Assembly: GCF_015706575.1 (NCBI RefSeq)
Contig: NW_024037058.1
Location: forward strand, 18,745,547-18,809,546
Direction of reading: 5' to 3'
DNA from: Patiria miniata
Lineage: Eukaryota > Echinodermata > Asteroidea > Valvatida > Asterinidae
DNA: 64,000 nt
Below the pieces are notes generated by a model, which was given only the letters and a program-made list of their open reading frames with translations, was not told the origin of the DNA and did no database searches. The position numbers and the translations under genes are program-made. The stretch's first letter is position 1. Each line of letters begins with the position of its first letter. This document shows, in pieces, positions 1 to 12,039 of this stretch.

Positions 1-471
1 TATAACAAAATATCTTACTGGACTGTTAGTGAATGACCGTTTAAAGCAAACTGTAAAATTGTGCCTCCTTGTTCGCTGACATTTTCAAGAAAACTTGTAT
101 TTTTCCAACGCTGGTCGGCCAACCATCGTTGGAGAAAACTGGTTTATTTTTCAAAAACTGCTCCTAATTTTTCATAATTAGTCATTCTGCATTAACTTTG
201 CAATTGATTACACATCTGTGAAGGGGTACAAGCCTGCTAGACTGATTCTCTCACCTTACAATTCCCAATGTCTGTAAATTGCAACGTCTCGTCTCAAGTG
301 GGATCAGAGAACCAGACTACAAGAATATGGTTGGTTTTCTTGGATTTTCCAGCATCTCCGAACTCAACACGTGAAACAAGCTAGTTTAACAATATTTTCT
401 TTAGCACACTTATCCTCCAAATTCATTTATTTTTGAAAATTGCAGCAAAAGCAAATGTTGTATATATCCCT
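1..471 (+). mobile_element. TTAA-flanked miniature DNA element, copy 1 (cut by window edge)
   Basis: This copy matches the elements at 57073-58105 and 60033-60387 over most of its length. It ends at the right with a terminal motif reading TGTTGTATATATCCCT followed by TTAA at 472-475. Near 113-142 it has the central palindrome typical of the family, of the form CCAACGCTGGTCGG followed by its complement. TTAA duplication with termini starting AGGG fits Kolobok-like elements (TTAA target, 5'-RRG end); piggyBac-like elements also use TTAA, so the superfamily is inferred. No transposase frame is present. The left end lies outside the window. Confidence 0.7.
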
Positions 472-475
472 TTAA

Positions 476-1320
476 CAACTTCCCGCGTTCATTTGGGCTT
501 GCGAACTTGCATAACGAAGTCATGAACACAACGCCACTCGAACCGCGTAGCGAAACGCAGAGTCAGGGAACACGACATGTCAACCGTACCGAGTAGCGCC
601 ACCAACGGTGGCAATTATTGGGACCGTGTGAACTCTCGACCGGTATTTCTGCATTGGACTCGCACCTCACGCACAAAAAGCATGCATACCTAACGAGGGT
701 TCTTTCAAATCGAGCTATATAATGAAACCAACGTGCTGCAAGCACGTAGGGACCCTTGCAATACGTGACTTCCTCACATTGGCTAGCTGGTATGCCGTTT
801 GATTGGTCTCTTGTGTATGATTCCGACTTCCGTGCACGTACTACAGCTAGTGGTAATCAACTGCTGTTTTCTTATTTTCACTTGGAAAAGCGAAATGGAC
901 AGTTCGGTACATAAAACGATCGTGAATCCTCCAAAATAAAAAGGTATTCAGCTTTGCTGTTACCAAGGGGAAAAAAGGACAGTCACTCGGTGGTATTTAC
1001 GCGTGTTTTCAACATTAAAACAAAATGTGTTAAAAACCACATGTTTCGGTCATTTTCTTACTTGCTGACATCAACTTGTTAAATGGATATCACCCGTTAA
1101 AGCCAAAGGCAACAGAATGAGTTTTAAGGCGCGAACGTTAGGTCTGACTTTTAATGAATGGGAGTCTCTCAGCTTTTGGTGGATTGCGTGAGACCGTAAC
1201 CATTTAAAGTTGATAAAATATATAGGTTTACACATCAGGCAACGAAGTGTAAACTGTCAAAGGTAAGTTTGGGTCAGAGTTAAAGACTGGCACACAATAT
1301 CATCCACTTTTTCCCGCATA
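476..1320. other. Unannotated stretch
   Basis: No repeat family member, splice-bounded frame or RNA gene was recognised. The only open frame, on the minus strand at 563-745, is 60 codons long and has no recognisable features. Confidence 0.5.
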
Positions 1321-1322
1321 TA

Positions 1323-2174
1323 TAGGGTGAGTAAACAAAACCCCCAAGACCAAATGTCGGGACCATTGTTTTAGTGAAGTTCTGCATGTAGCACTTTCAA
1401 AATCTAGGATATGAAAGCCCAATTCATAAGCTTTCTTTTAGTATAAGAATCATTCAAATTCAACCACCGTTTTAAGGTTCTGTCCACGGATCCCAAAAAA
1501 AGTTCGGTGTTCTTTCAGCAAAACAAAATCAAATCACTTAGGCCAAAAAAAAAAGTCTCCGGCTTCTGGTATGCGCGCGCGTCGCCGTAGCCATGCGCGT
1601 CGGCAAAATGAAAAAAGTTTTTTTTTCAATACAAGATGATGTCTCAAAACCGCCAAACTCACTGGTTTGACTGGAATTCTGCTGCTGCACAATTTTAACG
1701 TGTTTTTAGATGGGGTTATGATCGAGAATAAGCTTTATGTTACCTCTCTGGACTCCCATATATTTGCGCCAAGTTTAGTCGGGCACCATTTGCAGTCCTC
1801 AGCCGACATTTGAAGCCAAAAAAAAAAACAGGTAAAAAAAAAAAAAAAAGCCGCGTCGCCGCACCACTTTTGGGGCAAGCTCCATACCAGAAACCGGAGA
1901 CTTTTTTTTTGGCCTTAAGGACGTGTGTGAATTGTTTTCGTTTTGCTGAAAGAACGCACACTTTTTTGTGATCCATGGACAGAACTTTAAAACGATGGTT
2001 GTGTTTAAAACTCCGTAGCTTGAAAAGTACATGAATGATTTGAATGATTCTTGTACTAAAAGAAAGCTTATGAATTGGGCTTTCATATCCTACATTTTGA
2101 AATTGCTACATGCAGAACTTCACTAAAATAATGGTCCTGACATTTGGGTTTCGTTGTTTTTTTTACTCACCCTG
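1323..2174. mobile_element. Palindromic TA-flanked DNA element with ~250-290 bp inverted arms
   Basis: The ends read TAGGGTGAGTAAA at the left and the complement of CAGGGTGAGTAAA at the right, each next to a TA dinucleotide (1321-1322 and 2175-2176), as expected for a Tc1/mariner-type target duplication. The arms run inward to about 1580 and 1885, ending near the shared motif GTCTCCGG. The left arm lacks about 40 bp present in the right arm. The centre is unrelated sequence with CG-rich patches and A-runs. No transposase is encoded; the minus-strand frames here (1740-1976 and 1799-2086) read through repeat sequence. A solo arm of the same family is at 3809-4003. Confidence 0.7.
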
Positions 2175-2176
2175 TA

Positions 2177-3806
2177 CAATAACAGTACTTTTTGCATTCT
2201 ACATTCCACAAACGAAATGCTCCGTTCTGCGCAAACTGAACAACAGCTAGCACAAACCATTGAAGGGGGCCTTCGTGATAGAATTGATAGCGTGCCCGAA
2301 TTTTAACCTGATAAAATTTCACTAAATTTTTGATTTGATTAATAAATTCCATCGATTGCTTTTAATCATGCGTGACGTTAAGAACTAGGGCACTAACATA
2401 TTACAGAGAAACACGAACAGAAGACACGATTCTATTTTGTGGTTTTTGAAGGGGACCTGTTTTTGAGAGAGTGCTGAATATGAATCATCTGGGGAAATCG
2501 GGAATGCTTTGTTTATTACAGAAGATTATTGAGAAACCATGTACCAATGAAATAAGATCTTGATTATTGTGTACTTCAATGGCTTGCTTGGCTTATTGGA
2601 GCTAATACACGCCTAGGACAACGTGTGTGGGTTGCCATTGTTTTCAGTGTGCTTCATGCATGCTTCGTCATGTATGCTCAGTCAAACCATGGAGAAAAGT
2701 TTACAAGCGATGACATTTCGAAGTAAAAGTTTCTTTTCACACTCCCCGGGAGCAACAACTGTGAGAGATTTCAAGGCGCCTCAAATCCAGGCGTATATGC
2801 TACAGAGAAAACAAATGCCGTCTTATCTTCTCTGGAATGCGCGGGCGAGTTAGATAAATGCTGTCGAAATATCAGACGACAAATGGAACGGACACTCGCG
2901 GACAGTGTTCCAAAACTAAACAGAAAAATAACAAAACCAGACAAAACAAAAACCAGTTCGTAGACAAATGAACGAAGGAATTAACTGGGATCTTTTGTAA
3001 CCTGACGAGGTCGAACTTTGGCAAAGTGCGTGTGTGTGTGGGTGAAATACGGGTTACAACAATATTCATATAATAAACGCAGACACGATATTTTTATTAA
3101 AGTGAAAACTTGGACCAATCACAATTGCACAATCTTTTATATCGGTCGTGCTTGGCGTGACGTGGGGAATGATAAACCGATCCCTCCTCTTTCAGGGGGC
3201 ATGGAATACTGATTGAACGGTGATTTCTACAAACTGTCAACTTTGACTGCAGCTTTCAACATGGCGACGGTGGTGGTACGGCAACGCTGGCCATTTGATA
3301 CGCTCCGTGCGTGCTTGGTGGATCCGATCTTTCAGGCCAGATCGTTAACCAATTTCAAACCAGTCTTCCTTCTTCTCTTCCCGCTCAGCGTTTTCTGTAA
3401 TTTTCCTCTGGAGAGCCTGGGGAGACCTGATGACAGTTTGCTTGCAGTAAACAGCTCCTGGCTGATTACTTTCCTCATTTGACGTCTAGGTATCTTGATT
3501 TAGAAAGGAGGAGCAATTTCCTAAGATTTACGTTGGCTTATTTTAGATGTCGACAAAAGCACCGATAGAAATATCGATTGCGACGAAGAAAGCTGAAGAA
3601 CAACGCTAAAATTGCTATACATGTATTGAGCTTTCTTATATCACAGCCCATAACCTATCCCCGCTGATGATTACCCTGAAATTTACCCCTATTCCAGTAC
3701 AACCATCCTCATAAGTTGTTTTCAATATTCGAGGCATTCGTTTTGTTTGGTTCGTGATTGGTCCCCGGTATGAGATTGGGAAAGTCTCGGTAAACTAAAG
3801 TGCTCA
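2177..3806. other. Unannotated stretch
   Basis: Short open frames (60-90 codons) occur on both strands, for example 2623-2853 and 3213-3482 on the plus strand, but none has a recognisable domain or supporting splice signals. No repeat copy was identified. Confidence 0.4.
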
Positions 3807-3808
3807 TA

Positions 3809-4003
3809 CAGGGTGAGTAAAAAAACCCCGAAACCCAAATGTTGGGACCATTGTTTTAGAGAAGCTCTGCATATAGCACTTTCAAAATCTAGGATATGAA
3901 AGCCCAATTCATAAGCTTTCTTTTAGTACAAGAATCATTCAAATCACTCATTTACTTTTCAAGTTACGGAATTTTTAAACACAACCACCTCTTGTTTCTG
4001 TCA
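3809..4003 (+). mobile_element. Solo arm of the CAGGGTGAGTAAA element family
   Basis: Starts with CAGGGTGAGTAAAAAAAC after a TA dinucleotide and follows the arm of the 1323-2174 element for about 195 bp, including the shared stretch GATATGAAAGCCCAATTCAT. It stops near a TTTCTGTC motif, beyond which no similarity is visible and no opposite arm is found. It is therefore a truncated copy. Confidence 0.65.
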
Positions 4004-6019
4004 TAAACCGCACCTTACATGGCATAAACGTTATGTTATTGTCCTCGTTTTAAATCAATTGCTAGCAGGTTCTTGAAAGGTGCTTGGTGTATGCCCAAAC
4101 CCTATGGTTTAGTGGTCGGAAGAGGTTTGGTCCAACTTTGGGTCTACTTTAGGAAAATGTTGGAACGTTGCACTGACCCACTTTTACACATTACACGCTT
4201 AAATGTAGGGTTGATCACTTGTCATATTTTATGCATTTTTTTCGTTTGAAGCAAAAAAAAAAGTGCTTTAAATCTGAAGACGGGTTTTTAACAACTAACC
4301 TGATGAAGTTTTAGCTCAGTGAATGCTGTATATTCCGAGAAAACCATATTTTAGGATCTCGATTTCAAATCAAAAGTTGCCAAGTCATGTTTTGAATTGC
4401 GCCCGAAATCAGCACCCGGAGCACGTTCTCATTCAGTCGATTGCAGCTACGCGTTGTCACGCACTGAACTGACGAATAATAGCAACCACTCACACATGCG
4501 TGTTATCAACGCTTGCGCACACCCATTCACGGATTCGCCGAATTACGAACCAACTACTATAACGGACATTTCGAAAAATGCGTCACTTGACACATCTTTG
4601 GAAATGGCCTTCTTTAATTGGTTTCTCCAAAATTAAGGCAAGCAAGAAAGATTAATTTCCCAGGGAGTTTAGTGCCATTACTTTCTTTATACCAAGTAAC
4701 TTTTCAACTATAATTTCGTCAGTTACTTTTTGGACAGCTGCAAATGATCAACTCTACCTTGAACAAATATCAGACCATATGGGTCCTCAGTTTTCTGTCA
4801 TTCTTTGGACAGATTTCAAACCAGGTGCGCGAGAGTGACATTTTGAAATTGGACTTAGCAGCACAATGATGTAACAAATGAGAAATTCCATTTCAAACAA
4901 CGAACCGAGACTTCCGAGTTATCTTTCTGAATTTGCTCTGCTATCTTCACTGTCCGCGCGATTACACGGAGCGATTCGTCTTCATTATACACCGATCACG
5001 ACTTGACAGTTAAATTTCCCAGAAATAAAAAAAAGGAGTTGAAGAATTGTGGTCATATTCCGGTTACAGACGATCCTCGCGGGTCCCGGAAATTGTGTTT
5101 ACCCTTCTCGCCACTGGGAGTTGGCGTGGTCATCCTGCAGCCTCTACGGACACTGGTCAGCGTAGCCAGTGGACTTTGCCACCTACCCAGCGCCCAATCC
5201 CGACCGAAAAATCGTCAGTATGTTCAGCTCGCGGTCTATTCCCTGAAGGATCCACGCAGCTTCCAATTATTAAGCCAATTTCACCGAGGAGATGCAACCA
5301 AGGAAAGAAAATTACGCCGAATATCCGACTCATAAATCACTCACAGAGCTCTCCAAATGCGACCAGCGTACAAGGGTGAGAAAGCATTTCTAGACTTCCC
5401 ATCTGAATTCAAGGTAAAGAGTCACTGTAAAGTTGTCCAAAACCTTATGTGATGTTATTTTGGGGATCTGGAAATGCAAGCAATATTCACATTTCTTTCT
5501 GCACTTGATGCTGGTAGATTCTTCCATTCTCTGTTGATAGATTTGAAGTTGCTCTCCATGTTCCGTAAACAAACGGAAACGATGCACTATGCTGAAGTAA
5601 CACACTCACACAGTCTTGAATTTCGATACGCCCGAGGACAATGTTTTGTGTTTCCCTTTGTCCCTGTAATATAACACTCTCCTATAGACTAAGCACATAA
5701 CTACCGTACGATCGAGGACCGTTTTCAACAAAAGACCCAACGTTCGAGGACTGATAGGATCTTTTGTTCTCCCTGTGTATGTCCTCTATCGCAAAGCCAT
5801 ACATGTACACACTCACACAGCCTTACCTTCCATACGTACTGTGGACATTCCTTTGATTCGGGCAGTTTAGAAGGGAAAAAACGGAGAAAAGGTCGTTTTA
5901 ACTTGCACTGTGAATACTCTTTCCATTTTCGATAATGAGTTCCTTGACCGTTCCTCTTCATTTTGCAACGATAACCCTAACCCCCAAATGCCTCTAAAAC
6001 TGTTTCCCAGAGAGGGGGA
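4004..6019. other. Unannotated stretch
   Basis: Two overlapping plus-strand frames of 110 codons at 5003-5335 and 5047-5379 use different phases of the same DNA, which argues against either being conserved coding sequence. No repeat family or RNA gene was recognised. Confidence 0.4.
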
Positions 6020-6055
6020 AACGTTGTGTGGACGTGGGCAAGTCCACACAACGTT
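6020..6055. repeat. Perfect 14-bp inverted repeat (hairpin)
   Basis: AACGTTGTGTGGAC at 6020-6033 is exactly complementary to GTCCACACAACGTT at 6042-6055, with an 8-nt loop between them. It is not part of any repeat family seen elsewhere in the window, and no function can be assigned. Confidence 0.6.
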
Positions 6056-6217
6056 CACACTTCCTGCATCCTGTGCTTCTGTTCACTAGGTCCACAAAGA
6101 GTATGCCATGAGCACACAAACACACATTCATGGCGCCTCTTTGCCTTATTCGCAGAGTGGAATCGGGCAGCTTTCCCCAAAGACATCTCAGATAGATAGT
6201 GAAGAAGTTTGAAAAAA

Positions 6218-6670
6218 TTATTGTAGTTTTTTAAACCGCGATATCAAAAGGGGTTCTTGATATCGTATTATTTGCAGGGGGCATATCTGGTCAAATGTCG
6301 TAGGTTGTTCAGGGCCTATGGGGTGTCTTTTTGGGAAGATAATACAGATTCCTAGAAGGCCGTAGAACCAGACTCTAAGCTTTTCTAGACCCCAGAAAGT
6401 TGGAATGGTTGCAGCCACCGTAATGCCGACATAATAATATGATCCAACAGCAAAGCCATACCACGATAGCCTTGCCCAATTAATATTGCTTTCCCCACGC
6501 ATTTCCCGGTCAGGCCTGCCAAGCCGGTTCAGGGCTCGTCCACCAAAACGGGTTATGAAATCTGCTAGGACGCGACAGTGTGTCCACCTAATTCGTGGAA
6601 AGTCTGCCGCAAAGAGTGTGTCTCCTCCAATATGTAGGGGTGGACATTGGGCAGGAAATGATGACCGAAG
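6218..6670 (-). other. Unassigned 150-codon open frame
   Basis: The frame from the first in-frame ATG encodes about 151 residues with one hydrophobic stretch (around residues 80-115, rich in Tyr, Gly, Val and Ile). I do not recognise a family. Plus-strand frames over the same DNA (6486-6737, 6595-6798) are also open, so the frame may be chance. There is no clear promoter, splice site or polyadenylation context. It is listed because it is one of the longest non-repetitive frames in the window. Confidence 0.15.
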
Positions 6671-6789
6671 CATGGCGGTCAAATTTTGGCGCGAAAGACG
6701 CTCTGCCCCTCATGGCAAGCCCGTCTCAATTTGTTAAGGACTTAATACCTGAACGCCTTAGTGGTCAGTGCGTAGCGATAACAATTTTT

Positions 6790-8412
6790 AGTGGTTAACC
6801 GTTTTGTAAGAACGTAAGTCTTATTATAAGCTGGATATATTATCGGTAATATATGAATTATTTCTTTGTTTGGAGGTTAGACGTTTCACCATGGAAACAG
6901 CTAATCCAGTTAATAATCACCAGACTACAGACGATCCGAAGGGTTCAGGCCAGTAAACAGGCCCAAAATTGCATACGCCGGCCAAATCACGATTTGCATG
7001 CTTCGATATTAGATCAAAATCTTCGGTATTAGATCATTTTGTGGGTTCTATTTCGCAATGGAGCGTAGGCATCGTATTACAAAATGGCGATGGGCTTCAG
7101 GACTATTTTTAGGGGCGATTATCTCTGGATGGAATTTCTCCCAAAAATATTCAGAATAACTTCACCCACCTAGCGGGTGGCGCTCGAAGCACGGCATCCC
7201 ACTATTATAGAAAATGACCCCGGGTAAGCACTTCGAAAGATATGCGCCATTATTCAAGGCAAGTGACCTACCCACAATTCTTTGCCTACGTTTCCTTCAC
7301 AGGTATTTGTGTGTGAAAGGGATTAGCGGTCAGGGCTTTGGGCGTTGGAGATGAGCGAAAGTTTGTGGTTCTTAAAACTGCGTTGGTTACCAGCAAAATG
7401 TACATAATTTGAAAGGACCAAATCGAGAATTAGTTGCCTAATTGAGATGACTGAGACTTAAGATTTTAGCCACGAAGGGCAAGGACGCGGTAATGGTCAG
7501 CGAAAAATAACAGGTGGGGGATTCCTGTCCAAAATTACAGGAGGCATCGAGGATCATGCACCGACTGTGGCCAGAGATTTTTACTCTGACAACGCGCCGC
7601 GCGTTTCACGGACAATTAACAGTAAAACGCTTAAAACAAAGTGGACAGCGCTGGAGCAAAACAATAAAATATTGACCAGAATCCTTGGTGTGCTTTAGTC
7701 TCGCCGTGGTCTATTACGCGTGAACAGATTCTCCGATTAATTAGGCAGTTCTCAAAAAGGCAATGGTCAACCCACCAAAATCCGAAAGGAAAATGAAAGA
7801 TGACATGTTGATCGTCATTTTTCTGTAAAGCCTGAACACCTGTGAGAGTTTTGAGTAATTTCAAAAGAATTTTGAAGTATGGGGATTCATCACTGGTGTC
7901 TATGGGAATTTATTTACCGGGTTGCACCCTATGATGTTTCAAGGAGGTGGAATTTCGTTGGCTCCTACAATTGATATCAAGTAATACTGACGGGTACCAG
8001 GCTCTGATCAGTCTCGTTCAAGGTCTTTTATCGCTCACAGTTCATCACACCTTACGGTGTACCAAAATGTCTCCGGCAATTAGACAAGACCCTCTAGCTT
8101 AACACTTTAATTGGATCTTCTACGGTTCTTAATGGTTCAGCCTGGGGTATGTTGATTGTCTTAGAAGATATGAGGTGGGGATTGAGCAGGATAAACCACG
8201 GACTAGCAAAGAAAGACCAGGAGTTCCTTCAAGGTACCGAGGACTAAGCCCCATAGAACTACTACTCCCCTCCCCCTCCCCTTCCCACCCCCGCTTGAGT
8301 CCGATCCACACTCTGGTAACGTCGTGTTACCACAAATTAAATAATAAAAAAAAATCACAAGGGAAACAGACTAGACGAATTACAATATTTTTAAAAGTTG
8401 TACAAAGAAGTT
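6790..8412. other. Unannotated stretch
   Basis: No element or gene recognised. The motif TACCCACAATTCTTTGC at 7269-7285 resembles motifs at 24023 and in the 161-bp array at 56010 (see those entries). Confidence 0.4.
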
Positions 8413-8417
8413 GAATG

Positions 8418-8483
8418 TAGCGGGGCTTGAACTACGCCCTCCCGAATAGCGAACCGGTAGTCTACCCACTGAGCTACAACCCT
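8418..8483 (-). repeat. tRNA-derived SINE head (degenerate)
   Basis: Read on the minus strand, the segment has an A-box-like TAGCTCAGTGGGTAGA and, about 40 nt later, a B-box-like GTAGTTCAAGCCCC. The acceptor ends do not pair, so it is not a functional tRNA gene. The tail after the B box (TTCAAC then T-rich) resembles the tail of the plus-strand copy at 8588-8634, which suggests one SINE family present as two opposed copies. Confidence 0.55.
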
Positions 8484-8587
8484 ATGTTAGCGGTTCCCCA
8501 TTTTTGGTCAAGGTTTTTATTCAAGGGCGCGTCTGACTAGAGTCCCTTGAACACGGAACTCGACTAACATGGGAACCACCACCGTAT

Positions 8588-8634
8588 GGCTGGATAGCTC
8601 AGTTGGTAGAGCAGAGGTGGCAGGTTCATACTCC
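8588..8634 (+). repeat. tRNA-derived SINE head (internally deleted)
   Basis: GGCTGGATAGCTCAGTTGGT supplies a canonical A box and CAGGTTCATACTCC a B-box-like element, but the anticodon arm between them is missing. The copy continues into a T-rich tail (GTCAACTTTTTTAACTTG). It faces the minus-strand copy at 8418-8483. Confidence 0.55.
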
Positions 8635-8639
8635 GCTTC

Positions 8640-10125
8640 CGTCAACTTTTTTAACTTGTTTGTATTAATAAATATATAGATATACCAAAAATAAATAAAT
8701 AACAGAATCATTTTGGAACAGGTTTATCTCCCAGTCGAGGACCCCTAAGTGGCACTGAAGATTTTCTTACACTTTACCGAAATTGAATTTCCCCTAATTC
8801 CCGTGACGGTGATTACTCTTCGAGAAACTTTCACGACTTGACTAGTGCGGTTTATATGGTGATCAATCATCACATCTCTACGAAGTTACTTCATTTTATC
8901 AATCTTAGAAAATCACGATGAAATTCCCCTTCCATTCTCGAGAAATCACTGGAAATAAAGTCGCCACGGTAAAAAAAACAACCTCCGATCGTTTTAGTTT
9001 TTGACTTGACTCTCATTCACACAGAACAATCCTAACAAATCTCACCCCTGATATAATAAGAAAGACACATCGGTGGATGTTACGTCGGTGACTTACTGCC
9101 ATGACATTACAGGTAACTGTGGGCTAGCAAGGTATTGTCCAGGAATGGAGCCCAGAACTAGACTACAAGATGGTCTTGATCATCAAGCGGACGAAGACAA
9201 GGATCACGTGACCTCCCTCATCATCCCTGAGTCACGATGAGAAGTGAAAAAAAAACCCAAGAAATCGCCGGTTCCTTGACTGACCCTAATGGGCTAGGGG
9301 GAAATCCATTTCACATGGTGCTGGGACAGTCAAAAAGCAAGAGGGAAATCTGGGCAAGCTGACGGGGGAAACGGGTCTGCGTGACCGCAGGCTGAGTTGG
9401 TAATGAAACGGTCACGCGGCACTCACTTAAGAAAAAGAAAATCAATGCAATGCATTAAAACTGCGCACGGGAAAAAGATAAACGATTCTATTGTCGGGTC
9501 AGTTCGCTTTTGCAGCATGTTATGTTGTTAACCCTACAGGTAAGAAAAATATTGTTTTGCATGCACAGAGTGCTTCCATATTTTATGTCCGATTTGATTT
9601 CGTCTATTATTGGGTTGTTTGGTCAGTTTTAGATAAGTTTCGTTCTTGTTTTTTTTTAATCAGGAGCGTAATTCCTGTGGGAGGGGGGTATATATCCCCC
9701 CGACCGGCTATTGAATCATCACACCCCCCCACTTTTTCGTGAGGAGAAAAAAAGATGCGGATTTTGAGGTATTGTTCGAGGATCCCAACAACCAAAATGT
9801 ATTCAATAATACTGAAAAGTGGAGAAACAAGTGCAAAAGCTTATAAAATGCGCTGTTAAATTTAATGTAAGCGCGACTATACATCTATATACTGAAGAGC
9901 GCCCCCTAGTGTAATGTGGTATCCAGCTCGAGTTACCCTCCCTCCCCCCCCCCACACTTTTCGAATTTCTACGACCGGGCAATTTTTGGACTTTGGTCAT
10001 CCCCATTACCCCCCCCCCCCCAATCGTTGGCACAGATTTACGCTTCTGTTTTTAATGAAACTAAAGTGAGCAAAACAATAAAAAAACACTAACCATCTAA
10101 GTTGATGTCGTTGACTTAGTGGCTG
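8640..10125. other. Unannotated stretch with low-complexity C and G runs
   Basis: Contains C-runs near 9945 and 10010 and a G6/C6 inverted pair around 9675-9693. No gene or recognised repeat was found. The open frames around 9491-10033 lie in this low-complexity sequence. Confidence 0.4.
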
Positions 10126-10288
10126 GTATTTCCGTGTCCGGACCACTATGAAAAACGGACTCACTGGTTGCATTGCGCATGCCTATTAGTGAAGATGATT
10201 AGGGAAGTGACTGGTCACGTGTGAGGGTTAGAGTTCATATAAGGTAAAAGAGACCAGATGTGGGAGTCCCAATTTCATACGACACCGG
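10126..10288 (+). repeat. Dispersed ~160-bp repeat, copy 1
   Basis: Similar to the reverse complement of 12138-12303. Shared landmarks include ACGGACTCACTGG / ACGGACTCATTGG, ATTGCGCATGC and GGTCACGTG. The other copy lies inside a hAT-like element (12040-12558). The class of this repeat is unknown. Confidence 0.6.
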
Positions 10289-10289
10289 T

Positions 10290-10954
10290 ACCCCCATCTT
10301 GTTTTTCAAGTTTGCTGATTAGAGCTTCCTCCTCCTCCAACCCTTAACATCAAAGAGATGAGGCTCGTCAAAACACATTCAACAAAATCTCGAACTCCAG
10401 AAGAAGCAAGACGGTGATTTTTCTGTTGCATGCAAGCAGTGAAGTGTCTCTGAACTCCAAGAGCTGATATTTTTTCCTTCAAAAGTGTGTTATCACCTCT
10501 CGTCAATCCGTACCTGGGTTCAAAATATGTGTATAATTTTGCAAATATAGAGGTGATGATATCAGGAGTAGGGGAGGACGGATACATGCTTAATGTCACG
10601 CAGGCCCCGGACCCTGACAAAAAATCATCTCCGTGCCCTCACGCACAAGAACAAACTAGCCCCCGGGTACCTAAGGCTGACACACCAGTACGAGGGCAAG
10701 GCCCCCCTTCTCCCCTCCTCCATAACTAGCAATTCCGAGATGGCAAATCAACCGAAATTTGTTCGTAATTCCAAGAGGAAACGACAACATATTCCGTTTG
10801 AAATTAAACTGGCAGCTGCGGTTCACGTTTCGTGCTCTAGATTTTCCCAGTCGCTGACCCGAGCTGGGTCCTGGTTTCCGGCAACTTCCGATGAGTGAGT
10901 GTTGATGATCCTTTGGAGCCAGGGAAAAAGTAAAGGGGGAAAAAGTAGAGTCGA
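10290..10954. other. Unannotated stretch
   Basis: Overlapping short frames occur on both strands (10487-10729 and 10593-10898 plus; 10306-10620 and 10671-11003 minus). None is recognisable. Confidence 0.35.
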
Positions 10955-11152
10955 ATTTGATAGAAAACTCGGCATTTGATCCAAAGCAGACATCCGAGAA
11001 CATACTGAACTTTTTAGATACGATTTCGCCAATATCCCATGATAAAAACTGAACTCAAATTGGAAAGAAATTCGGTCTTTTGATCCAAAACAGACATTGG
11101 AGTACATACTTAACATTTTTTTGGACAGGATTTCGATAACATCCCACGATTG
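10955..11152. repeat. Diverged two-copy tandem duplication (~113-115 bp period)
   Basis: Copy 1 (about 10963-11042) and copy 2 (about 11076-11152) share landmarks such as TTTGATCCAAAGCAGACAT / TTTGATCCAAAACAGACAT and TATCCCATGAT / CATCCCACGAT. The two copies make the minus-strand frame at 10823-11266 internally repetitive, which is better explained by DNA duplication than by a protein repeat. Confidence 0.6.
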
Positions 11153-12030
11153 AACAATTTGTGTGAGATTGTGAATTTTGAAACAGTTAAAAATAGAAAT
11201 GGCAATTCCAGTGTTGTGAAAGAAAGCGTACTGTCCATGACAGAGCCAATTAATCATGATATCCAATTAATGATTCAGAGAAATGATCCAACAACTCCTT
11301 TACAAGATGATGGATGTATAAGATTTAAAAACATATTTCAGGTTTATTCACTGAGCTCTTAAAAGCTCCGTCAAGGAATTACATAATTATGCTGGAATCG
11401 CCTAAAAATAACACAAACGGAAAGGAATTTTTAAGCGAAACCATGGAGACAGGTGTTCTGTAGAACCTGAATCAAGACAAAACACGAGGTCAATGAAATG
11501 AAACGATGAAATGGTATCACCTCTCAAATACATTTCATCCGTAGTCATGCCGATCTGGAGCACAACTTCAGGCACAAAATTGCTCAACTGTCACAAAATG
11601 TGAGGAAGCACCGAGGATTAGGCAGGAGCTCAACTCATGGAATCTTCCTATAGATGTTATCGGGTGACAGCAAAGATAGATGTACCCACACGATGCAAGG
11701 TGTGTTCCCTGATTTCAGCCTTTTAAAATTCCCCAAGACAAAAGGCTCACAAAGGGATGAAACCATGCGTCTACCTTCATAACATTGCAGTTTTAAATTC
11801 AAATTAAATTGGTAAATGATGCCTCTTTCCGATATTGTTTAAAACTTAATAAGGGCATAGATAGCCACCCAATTTTAAATTAAAAACGATCAAACAAAAA
11901 CCAAAACCAAAACCCAACGAACGAAACGATAACAAAACCTGACCCGTGATATATTAGTAAGCGTTATCGACGATTGACTATTTTGGACTCCTCAGACAGA
12001 TTCTTAAAAGGACGATCTCTAGTGATTGTG
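11153..12030. other. Unannotated stretch
   Basis: No recognised gene, repeat or RNA. Confidence 0.4.
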
Positions 12031-12039
12031 GGTGCTTGT

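Noticed and set aside
8418..8634. Functional tRNA genes
   Set aside because: A- and B-box-like motifs are present but the arms do not form a cloverleaf; one copy lacks the anticodon arm.
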